Positions 1 through 5,241 of a stretch of 5,241 bases of DNA are shown here, one piece after another. A program made the translations under genes and the position numbers. The stretch spans positions 1-5,241 of the forward strand of contig JAJFMK010000121.1 in NCBI GenBank assembly GCA_021772215.1, given 5' to 3'. Origin of the DNA: Chlamydiota bacterium (GTDB lineage: Bacteria > Chlamydiota > Chlamydiia > Chlamydiales > JAJFMK01). Below the pieces are notes generated by a model. That model made no database searches and was not told the DNA's origin. It saw only the letters and a program-made list of their open reading frames with translations. Every line of letters starts with the position of its first letter. Position 1 is the first letter of the stretch.

Positions 1-3
1 TAA

Positions 4-219
4 CCTGCTGGTAGGTCAAGACGCATACGAATAAGAGAAGACCAATCCAGAAGGCCGGTTGATTTTTATACAGAGGAGAGTCCACTTTTTCCTTATCGGA
101 AAAGATTCTTTGTTAGATAAATATATACGTGAACTTTCAAATTTTCAAGATTTGGTAAGAGCTCTCATGAAGAGACTTTTTTAGGAAAAAAAACGCTTAC
201 TCCAAAACCAGTTAAAAAT
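4..219 (+). pseudogene. Frameshifted coding remnant upstream of the 220-456 frame
   Basis: No single frame is open here, but a mosaic reads like protein. Frame 1 gives RRPVDFYTEESPLFPYRK up to about 105. Frame 2 then gives DSLLDKYIRELSNFQDLVRA and LMKRLF up to the TAG at 182-184. Frame 1 then resumes with LGKKTLTPKPVKN into the following frame. The second switch lies beside a T6 run (177-182) and an A8 run (186-193), typical indel sites. If correct, two compensating frameshifts broke a gene that ends at 456 and may begin left of the window. No product can be named, and chance reading is possible. Confidence 0.25.
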
Positions 220-456
220 GTGAAATTATATAGTGCGGGAGAAAATAGACCTTCTAGGCTAGGGGGAATTCATATCACGTTTCAAGATGACTCGACTATT
301 TCATTTATGCCCACTAAAGACTGGAACCGGAAAGAGGTAATATGCGAACAACTAACAGGGACAGTACTAGTAGGCGTGGATGTCCAGTCAGGCGCTGACA
401 TTAATGGATTAAGTTTAATTGGTGTGAATGCAGATTATTACTTAAGGAGCCACTGA
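220..456 (+). CDS. Hypothetical protein fragment, 78 residues, probably a C-terminal remnant
   Basis: I do not recognise this frame. From the GTG at 220 it encodes a short beta-rich-looking protein: GGIHITFQDDSTISF, then QLTGTVLVGVDVQSG, then INGLSLIGVNADYY. The alternation of hydrophobic strands with a VDVQSGxxINGL motif faintly recalls jacalin-like or other beta-sandwich carbohydrate-binding domains, but too weakly to call. The GTG has no ribosome site. The frame is open upstream to a TGA at 130-132 and reads naturally there (LGKKTLTPKPVKN), so the GTG is probably not the native start and the frame is likely the tail of a longer, damaged gene. Confidence 0.35.
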   Translation: MKLYSAGENRPSRLGGIHITFQDDSTISFMPTKDWNRKEVICEQLTGTVLVGVDVQSGADINGLSLIGVNADYYLRSH

Positions 457-612
457 ACAATTCGTGTAGGCCGCTTTCCCGCCCTTTCGCTTCCATTTGG
501 CCAATTTCATAAGTCCCCTACTGTCAACAGTATGCGAACTTATAAAATCAGCCAACTGAAAGCAAAATCATCGAAAAATCGGCTGTACCCTAATTGATCA
601 GTATCTCCTTAA
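457..612 (+). other. Spacer without a convincing gene
   Basis: No persuasive plus-strand gene lies here. Two items are visible. One is a perfect 14-base inverted repeat, TACTGT-CA-ACAGTA, at 519-532. The other is a short minus-strand frame, open from 567 and ending with TAA at 442-444. It has an ATG at 508-510 preceded by AGGGGA at only three bases' spacing, and reads MKLAKWKRKGGKAAYTNC. That frame is very short and overlaps the end of the 220-456 frame. The first part of the spacer is noticeably more GC-rich than the surroundings, which may mean it came from elsewhere. Confidence 0.4.
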
Positions 613-1015
613 ATGAGGTTTTGCCGTATCTTAGAGAGTTGCGTTGCTTTAATTTTGGCAAGCGCCAAATTAATTAGGCAAATGACTCTTGGAAATGCAC
701 CCACAGAAGAACTTTTCGATAACCAGAAGTAAATCTGGATATGACAAACCTTCTTCAGGTGGAATTAGTCGCTACGGGTCTGAGATTGTACAACCACCTC
801 AATTTCAACACTGGCTTACTTCATGGAAGGCCTCTTACGACATGATTTTGCTGTCGACAGACGCTTCAGCAACCTCAGCAAAAACAAATGCCTACCTTAA
901 GCACTTTCCAAACGCGGTTCTCACAATCCAAAAGGAAACACTTCCAGAACTTGAGAATCTTTTTCAAAAGGAAAATTTAAACCTCTCGTTTGTTTTCCAA
1001 AGACTCTTGCACTAA
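613..1015 (+). pseudogene. Broken gene resembling the C-terminal part of a Wzc/CpsD-type tyrosine kinase
   Basis: The longest intact part runs from a TTG at 689 to TAA 1013-1015 (108 residues). It contains PSSGGISRYGSEIVQPPQF, then HWLTSWKASYDMILLSTDAS, then FPNAVLTIQKETLPELENLF. The order of a Gly-rich turn, SE-x-x-x-PxF, an amphipathic helix, YDxILL and a second strand with a T-x-x-E-L helix resembles the C-terminal half of BY-kinases. The usual DTPP motif is replaced by STDAS and no Walker A is present. A second frame, ATG 613 to TAA 730-732, overlaps it and reads plausibly (LASAKLIRQMTLGNAP, then TEELFDNQK). The two look like one gene split by a frameshift near 686-732. There is no clear ribosome site before either start. 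The TAA overlaps the distal stop of the minus-strand gene. The homology is by eye; it could instead be an unrelated hypothetical. Confidence 0.45.
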
Positions 1016-1290
1016 CTAAAAAGCTCTTGAAATTTCCTTTGAAGAATCTCTTCTCTTTCTCTATCATTTTTATCATCCCACTCTCTGTAGCTGATATGAA
1101 CAACATTCCATCCCATCGCAGCATGCAATTTACGTTGAAAGGCGTAGATAGGAAGCTCTTCTCCTCTCGAATTAAAATGACCGGGGCCATCCACTTCGAT
1201 AGCGAGTTTGCTGTTACTAGGACCATTGACTTTGATATCAAATGAATGTCCAGATTCAGGATCAAAATACTCATTATAAATGAAAATTTG
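1012..1290 (-). pseudogene. Second RAP domain, cut off from its gene by an in-frame TGA
   Basis: Directly after the TGA at 1291-1293, and in the same frame as the large protein, 92 further sense codons run to TAG at 1012-1014. They spell a complete RAP domain: EYFDPESGHSFDIKV, then IEVDGPGHFNSRGEELPIYAF, then MGWNVVHISYREW, and an EEILQRKFQEL tail. This parallels residues about 581-664 of the upstream module almost residue for residue. The frame has no other stop and no frameshift. The only candidate internal start is a GTG at 1192-1194, inside the domain and without a visible ribosome site, so independent translation is unlikely. The piece is expressed only if the TGA is read through. Otherwise it is a freshly orphaned C-terminus. 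Confidence 0.85.
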
Positions 1291-4200
1291 TCAAGATGCA
1301 GATGAGGGTTGCTCCTGGGGACGAGATACTTGTTGAACCTTATGTCGTGTACCATCTACAGAAACAAAAAGCCGAGACAGATGCTTCACTACGTTTAATT
1401 GCGTATTCGAAGACTGTACTTTTTCCTGAGCATTATAGTTTTTTGCTCGTTCCATTGCCGTATTCAACTCTTTCGGCAAATTTAATGGTCTGCGATGGAT
1501 GTGCTCTGAAGCTAGTTTAACAGTGTAAAGTTGGATACAATCAAGTCTAGAGAGTTCTTGATGTTTTAAGCGGTCTAAAAGCTTATTATGAAGTTCTATA
1601 TTCTCAACATCGTACTCAAGTATGGTCATTGCCCACATAATATTCACAATTTCATGAGACTTAAAGCCCATCAGATTCTGTTCTACTGCCGAAAACAACT
1701 CAGCCATGAAATCACAATCTTCACTTTTCGAAACTCCAAGCATGACAAAAGACGAAAATATACTTGCTATCTGTTCACAAGTGAATATATGCATATTTTT
1801 TTCAACTGCGCTAAGTAAGTTTTTTAATTCCTCTTTCGAAAAACCAAGTGTTGCAAAAGACCACAAAATGTTCGCTTTTCCTTGAAAATTCGGAGATACA
1901 ACTTGTTGTAAAACTGTATCAAGTAGACTCGGAAAGTAAAATATTAGTTCCTCTCTTGAATAATCAAGTTTTGCAAAAGACCAACACATATTTGCTAACT
2001 CTAGATCCTCAAACCGATCTACATTCCTATTAACCGCCTCAAGCAACCCTGGTGCGCGGCTCGAAATCAGATTTTTTAAAATACCAAGTTTTGCAAATGC
2101 CCAATATGTATTCGCAGTGTTTTGAGAATTAAACTTGTTACTTTTCTTTTGAGCTTCTTGCAAGAGTATAGATAATAGACTTTCAATCTCCTCTTTCGAA
2201 AAACCAAGCGTAGCGAAAGACCAGAACATATTCGCAATATTTTGGGGTTTATACTCACTAATCTTTCTTCTTACCATTTCCAATATGTTAGGGAAAAGAT
2301 GCTTAACTTCCTCTTTCGAAAACCCAAGCTTAGCTAAAGACCAATACGTATTTGCTATCCCCTGAGGTGTGAAGTTCGTAATATTTTTTCTAGCAGCTGA
2401 AAATAATTCAAAAATGAGATTTTTGTGCTGCTCTTTCAAAAAACCAAGTTTCCCTAAAAACCAAAACGTATTTGCTACGTGCTGAGAATCAAACTTCAGA
2501 ATATTCTTTTGAACTAATTCAAAAAGAGGGGGCAAGAGATCTTGAATCTCCTCTCTTGAAAAACCAAGCGTTGCGAAAGACCACAATGTAATCGTACTGT
2601 GTTGGGGACGATCGTCCAGCATATCTTTTCTAATTGCATTACCAACACCTGGAATAAGGCCCACAATCTGCTCTTTCGGGACTCCAATTTTTGCGAAAGC
2701 CCAAAACGTATTCGATATGTCATGGAGTTTAAACTTTTCAATGTTATTTCGTACCATTTCTAGCAATACGGAAAAAAGATCAGCAATCTCCTCTTTCGAA
2801 ACATCTAGTTTTGCTAAAGCCCACAATATATTCGCTATATTTTTAATTTCGAAATCTTTAGATACCTCTATCGCTTTTCTTTTGAGCCTTTGAAACTGTT
2901 GATGGTTTCTTATGTAAGCTTGATCATTTTCAAAGGGGTTCGTTTTAACTAGGTTTCGAAATATAATAGACACGTTTATAAAATCAAATCTATCTATATT
3001 TTTTTCAATAATTGAAAAAATTCCGTCTATTTTTTTACGAACTGTTGCTCTTGGATCATCTATAGCATTGGATAGTTGTTGATTCAAAACAAAAGAATCA
3101 GCACGAAAATTTCTACTCCCAGATCCACCGTCGAAATGTCCGAGCCTACGTCGATCAGCTCCCTTTTCCAAAAGCTCACGAACCTTTCTTTGAAGGATTT
3201 CTTCTTTTACATGAGCGCTCTTAAAGTCCCAATCTCTGTCTGTTATAAAAACAACTTTCCACCCCATGGCGACAAGAAGTTTGTGCTGAAACGCGTAGAT
3301 GGGAAGCTCTTCACCCCTTGAATTAAAATGATCAGGGCCGTCCACTTGGATGGCAAATTTACTATCTAGACCACCAACTTTGATATCAAATGTATGTCCA
3401 GATTCTGGATCAAAATACTCACTACAAAAGAAGATTTGTCCAGATAGAGATGAAGATAGTTCTTCAGGACTTGACACTTTTTGAAACTTACAGCGAACTC
3501 TATTGACTGAAAAAGCAAGCCCAGACAGGTGAGATGATACGTTCCTTTGCAGATCTGAAGGCTGTATTTTTTCACCGGCATTGTTATTTTTTGCTTGTTC
3601 CATTGCCGCAATCAAGCCGTCCGACCAACTTAAAGGTTTTCTATGAATGTGCTCTGAGGCAAGCTTAACAGTATGAAGTTGAATACAATCAAGTCTAGAC
3701 AAATGTCGTGGTTCTAGCTTGGCTATAAGTCTATTTTGAAGTTCTTCATTTACATCGTCGCATTCTAGAATGGTCATTGCCCATAAAATGCTTACTATTT
3801 CTTCAGGCTTAAAGTGAAGGAGATTCCTTTCTACGGCCCTAAGTAAACCAGGTATCAGGTCAGCAATTTCCTTTTTAGAAAAACCAAGCGATACGAAAGA
3901 CCAAAACGTATATACTGTTTCCTGAGAATTAAATGTATCGCTATTCCTACCAACTTCTTCCAATAAATTGGGAAAGTATTTCTTAACTTTCCTTTCGGTA
4001 TACCCAAGTTTTGCTAAAGACCACAACAAATTCGCAATACCTTGAGAATTAAGATTCTGTGTTAGCCTCTCAAATACATCGAATAATCCGTCTAAGACAG
4101 ATATATGCTCCACTTTGCAAAGATTTAGTGTTGCAAAGGCCCAGAATATATTCGCAATTTCTTGTTGATAGAATAATTTGGTACTTCTTTTTAATGCTCT

Positions 4201-5241
4201 GAGGAATTCAGGAAAGAAACTCATCACTTCCTCTTCTGAATACCCAATTTTTACTAAAGCCCACAACAGGTTCACCATTTGTTGAGGTTCGTATTCTTTG
4301 ATTCTCGTTTCGCGCCCTGTAAGCAATCGATGCAAGTAACTGTTAATTTCTTCTTTGGTAAAATCAAGCATTGCTAAAGCCCACAACAGGTTCGAAACTC
4401 CTAGAGGATCAACGTTTGCTATATTTTTTTTGACTACCATTTCTAATCCAGGTAAGAGATCTACCATATCCTCTTTCGAAACATCAAGTTTTGCTAAAGT
4501 CCAAAATGTATTCGATATACCCTCGAAATTAAAATCTGCGATATTCCGTGAAACCCCACTCAACAATCGGGGTAAGAGCTCAATAATTTCATTTTTTAAA
4601 ACACCAAGTGTTGCTAGCGCCCACAACGTATTCGCTAAGTGTCTAGATTCGAAATGATTTAAAACATCTTTTGCTTTCAGTTTTAGATTTTCGAATTGCG
4701 GATGATTTCTTACGTATTTTTTTTCCTCTTTTGAGCGAGAGATTTTAGCAAGTTTATGGAACGCTGTAGCAATGTTCACAACATTAAAACTCTCTAGATT
4801 TTCTTCAATAATCTTGAAAATATCACCAATGCGATTGGTTGGATCTGTTATTTGCTTGTTTAACGCAATTGACTTACGGGTAGCTTCATCAGTAGATCCC
4901 GAAGGTCCTCCCCCAAGTGGATGTAGATTTCCTCTTCCTGGCGACTTTTCCCCATGAGCGCCTGGCCGAGGAAAGTTTCCGAAAGTGAAGTCGTTTAGCC
5001 CCTTTCTCCCAGACAAATCTTCTTCAATTTTAATTTTTTTTTCAGGGGGTCTCTTTGGCCCAGACTGCGCTTCCTCATCAGACAGCTCTCCTTCTTCACG
5101 TTCTGGTTCTGGTCTTTTTCTTGAAAAAACGCCTTGCCCTACTCTATCTGCTTTTTGATCCACTTGACGGGGTTCCGGGTTAGGATTATTCGGACTTGGT
5201 GCAGAAGGGTTGCTTGCTCCATGAAAAGGCCATTGGGAATT
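1291..5241 (-). CDS. Giant OPR-like helical-repeat protein with RAP domain, 5'-partial
   Basis: This is probably an RNA-binding helical-repeat protein; that role is family knowledge, and no target can be read here. Counting from a GTG at 5161-5163 it has 1290 residues. The frame stays open to the right edge, adding 26 Pro/Asn/Ser-rich codons. That GTG has no ribosome site and no in-frame ATG lies between it and the edge, so the true start may lie outside. Residues 1-100 are charged and disordered-looking. Module 1 (about 101-668) has a degenerate leader repeat, eight 40-residue repeats with Trp at 181, 221 and so on to 461, a connecting block (488-513) and a RAP domain (603-664, motif VDGPDHF, then MGWKVVFITDRDW). 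Module 2 (from 693) repeats this order with eleven repeats. The frame stops at TGA 1291-1293 just before its own RAP domain. The repeat consensus, roughly PQxIANxxWSFAxLGFSKEE, matches OPR-type repeats and also resembles FASTK-like repeats. Coding status is very sure, the family call strong, the biological role unknown. Confidence 0.93.
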   Translation of the reverse strand, partial: NSQWPFHGASNPSAPSPNNPNPEPRQVDQKADRVGQGVFSRKRPEPEREEGELSDEEAQSGPKRPPEKKIKIEEDLSGRKGLNDFTFGNFPRPGAHGEKSPGRGNLHPLGGGPSGSTDEATRKSIALNKQITDPTNRIGDIFKIIEENLESFNVVNIATAFHKLAKISRSKEEKKYVRNHPQFENLKLKAKDVLNHFESRHLANTLWALATLGVLKNEIIELLPRLLSGVSRNIADFNFEGISNTFWTLAKLDVSKEDMVDLLPGLEMVVKKNIANVDPLGVSNLLWALAMLDFTKEEINSYLHRLLTGRETRIKEYEPQQMVNLLWALVKIGYSEEEVMSFFPEFLRALKRSTKLFYQQEIANIFWAFATLNLCKVEHISVLDGLFDVFERLTQNLNSQGIANLLWSLAKLGYTERKVKKYFPNLLEEVGRNSDTFNSQETVYTFWSFVSLGFSKKEIADLIPGLLRAVERNLLHFKPEEIVSILWAMTILECDDVNEELQNRLIAKLEPRHLSRLDCIQLHTVKLASEHIHRKPLSWSDGLIAAMEQAKNNNAGEKIQPSDLQRNVSSHLSGLAFSVNRVRCKFQKVSSPEELSSSLSGQIFFCSEYFDPESGHTFDIKVGGLDSKFAIQVDGPDHFNSRGEELPIYAFQHKLLVAMGWKVVFITDRDWDFKSAHVKEEILQRKVRELLEKGADRRRLGHFDGGSGSRNFRADSFVLNQQLSNAIDDPRATVRKKIDGIFSIIEKNIDRFDFINVSIIFRNLVKTNPFENDQAYIRNHQQFQRLKRKAIEVSKDFEIKNIANILWALAKLDVSKEEIADLFSVLLEMVRNNIEKFKLHDISNTFWAFAKIGVPKEQIVGLIPGVGNAIRKDMLDDRPQHSTITLWSFATLGFSREEIQDLLPPLFELVQKNILKFDSQHVANTFWFLGKLGFLKEQHKNLIFELFSAARKNITNFTPQGIANTYWSLAKLGFSKEEVKHLFPNILEMVRRKISEYKPQNIANMFWSFATLGFSKEEIESLLSILLQEAQKKSNKFNSQNTANTYWAFAKLGILKNLISSRAPGLLEAVNRNVDRFEDLELANMCWSFAKLDYSREELIFYFPSLLDTVLQQVVSPNFQGKANILWSFATLGFSKEELKNLLSAVEKNMHIFTCEQIASIFSSFVMLGVSKSEDCDFMAELFSAVEQNLMGFKSHEIVNIMWAMTILEYDVENIELHNKLLDRLKHQELSRLDCIQLYTVKLASEHIHRRPLNLPKELNTAMERAKNYNAQEKVQSSNTQLNVVKHLSRLFVSVDGTRHKVQQVSRPQEQPSSAS
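1546..2853 (-). repeat. Eleven tandem OPR-like repeats, module 2
   Basis: Eleven coding units cover residues 771-1206. The first eight and the last two are 120 bp. The ninth (residues 1091-1126) is 108 bp because four residues after EELKNLL are missing. Trp codons fall at 2821, 2701, 2581, 2461, 2341, 2221, 2101, 1981 and 1861 in the + coordinate, then after the shortened unit at 1633. In the tenth unit the Trp is Ser1137 (TCG, one base from TGG). The array has three more units than module 1, and several inner units share the string FATLGFSKEE. A degenerate leader unit (residue 726 onward, Arg at the Trp position) precedes it. Confidence 0.93.
3172..3357 (-). other. RAP domain 1 (intact)
   Basis: Residues 603-664 read FAIQVDGPDHF, then LPIYAFQHKLLVAMGWKVVFI, then DRDW and a charged helix ending QRKVRELL. 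The hydrophobic-strand/VDGPxHF motif, the helix ending in GW, the VVFI strand and the (D/E)W motif are the usual signature of RAP domains, which are found at the C-terminus of OPR-type and FASTK proteins. RAP has been related to restriction-endonuclease-like folds. I can see the conserved Asp608 but cannot tell from sequence whether the domain is catalytic here. It sits in mid-protein instead of at the C-terminus because a second module follows it. Confidence 0.88.
3694..4653 (-). repeat. Eight tandem 120-bp (40-residue) OPR-like repeats, module 1
   Basis: Eight coding units of exactly 120 bp with no indels cover residues 171-490 of the GTG-started protein. Each unit carries a Trp codon (cca on the + strand) at 4621, 4501, 4381, 4261, 4141, 4021, 3901 and 3781, a perfect 120-base ladder. 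The usual unit runs FxxQxIANxxWAxAxLGxSKEEI, then LLPxLLxxVxRNI, which fits two amphipathic helices. Unit 8 (from residue 451, WAMTILE) is divergent and leads into the connecting block. A degenerate leader unit with His instead of Trp (residue 136) precedes the array. Confidence 0.93.

Larger units (their letters stand above)
1012..3087 (-). repeat. Copy 2 of the whole leader-OPR-RAP module
   Basis: This is the downstream copy of the duplication. It opens with LNQQLSNA and a leader containing YIRNHQQFQRLKRKAIEV. An array of eleven repeats follows, then the block LSRLDCIQLYTVKLASEHIH at residues 1204-1223, then the RAP domain that lies past the in-frame TGA. It is longer than copy 1 because of three extra repeats, so the copies have gained or lost repeats since duplication. 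The preserved order and high similarity of the non-repeat parts show that a whole gene or module was duplicated and fused, rather than a single array growing. Confidence 0.9.
3160..4863 (-). repeat. Copy 1 of the whole leader-OPR-RAP module
   Basis: This is the upstream copy of an internal gene duplication, residues about 101-668. It opens with LNKQITDP and a leader containing YVRNHPQFENLKLKAKDV. The repeat array follows, then the block LSRLDCIQLHTVKLASEHIH, then an intact RAP domain. Each element has a counterpart in the same order in the downstream copy. The RAP DNA at 3292-3351 is identical to 1141-1200 at 51 of 60 positions by my hand count, at a fixed offset of 2151 bases. A Gly/Ser/Arg-rich linker (residues 665-692) joins the two copies. 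Confidence 0.9.

Noticed and set aside
519..532. TACTGT-CA-ACAGTA as a LexA/SOS operator
   Set aside because: The half-sites match E. coli LexA arms, but the spacer between CTGT and ACAG is 2 bases instead of 8, and no gene start is suitably placed. It is kept only as a short inverted repeat.
654..669. TTTGGC-AAGC-GCCAAA hairpin as a terminator
   Set aside because: The stem is only six pairs with no following T-run, and it lies inside the candidate frame starting at 613.
1027..1245. Plus-strand frames opposite the large gene (1027-1245, 1296-1520, 1588-1818, 1848-2033, 3076-3321, 4355-4657, 4772-4957)
   Set aside because: All lie antisense to strongly conserved repeat or RAP coding sequence. 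Their apparent mutual similarity is a by-product of the 120-base repeat.
1291..1293. TGA as selenocysteine or as a recoded Gly/Trp codon (codes 25 or 4)
   Set aside because: The aligned residue in the sister module is Gly, not Cys. No other TGA occurs in frame over about 1290 codons, while GGA and TGG are used freely. No selenocysteine hairpin was recognised just after the TGA.
921..1355. 144-residue minus-strand frame spanning the RAP2 region
   Set aside because: It is out of frame with the OPR-RAP gene, whereas the RAP motif lies in the gene's own frame. It is a shadow frame.
1546..4653. CRISPR array or non-coding minisatellite
   Set aside because: The 120-base units have no unique spacers, are coding throughout in one frame, and vary as protein repeats do.
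1546..4653. Pentatricopeptide (PPR), TPR or HEAT repeats
   Set aside because: The unit is 40 residues with an IANxxWxxAxLG core and is followed by RAP, which matches OPR/FAST-type repeats and not the 35-residue PPR or 34-residue TPR patterns.

Overview
The window is dominated by one very long minus-strand reading frame. It encodes a helical-repeat protein of the octotricopeptide-like (OPR) type combined with RAP domains. Low-GC composition, a 4.2 kb frame with no introns, GTG/TTG-type starts and broken small genes alongside suggest a bacterial genome undergoing gene decay. OPR-RAP architecture is best known in organelle RNA metabolism of algae, apicomplexans and (as FASTK relatives) animals. 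In bacteria I associate it with host-associated lineages such as Legionellales-like intracellular bacteria. That placement is inference; nothing here fixes the taxon.

Layout. Positions 1-456 (+) hold coding remnants of an unrecognised protein, apparently broken by two compensating frameshifts and ending in an intact 78-codon frame. Positions 457-612 hold no convincing gene, only a short inverted repeat and a short lysine-rich minus-strand frame. Positions 613-1015 (+) hold a broken gene whose C-terminal part resembles the C-terminal part of a Wzc/CpsD-type bacterial tyrosine kinase. Its TAA overlaps, tail to tail, the distal stop of the minus-strand gene. Positions 1012-5241 (-) are the OPR-RAP locus, open through the right edge of the window, so its true start may lie outside.

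The OPR-RAP protein is two tandem copies of one module. Each has a degenerate leader repeat, an array of 40-residue repeats (8 in module 1, 11 in module 2), a conserved connecting block and a RAP domain. A charged, disordered, nuclear-localisation-like segment precedes module 1. The second RAP domain is cut off by a single in-frame TGA at 1291-1293, where module 1 has GGA (Gly). Beyond that TGA the same frame continues intact for 92 codons to TAG at 1012-1014. The locus is therefore either a very recent nonsense allele, a readthrough site, or a sequence error. This is the main point of interest. The flanking remnants give no evidence of a pathway shared with the OPR-RAP protein.
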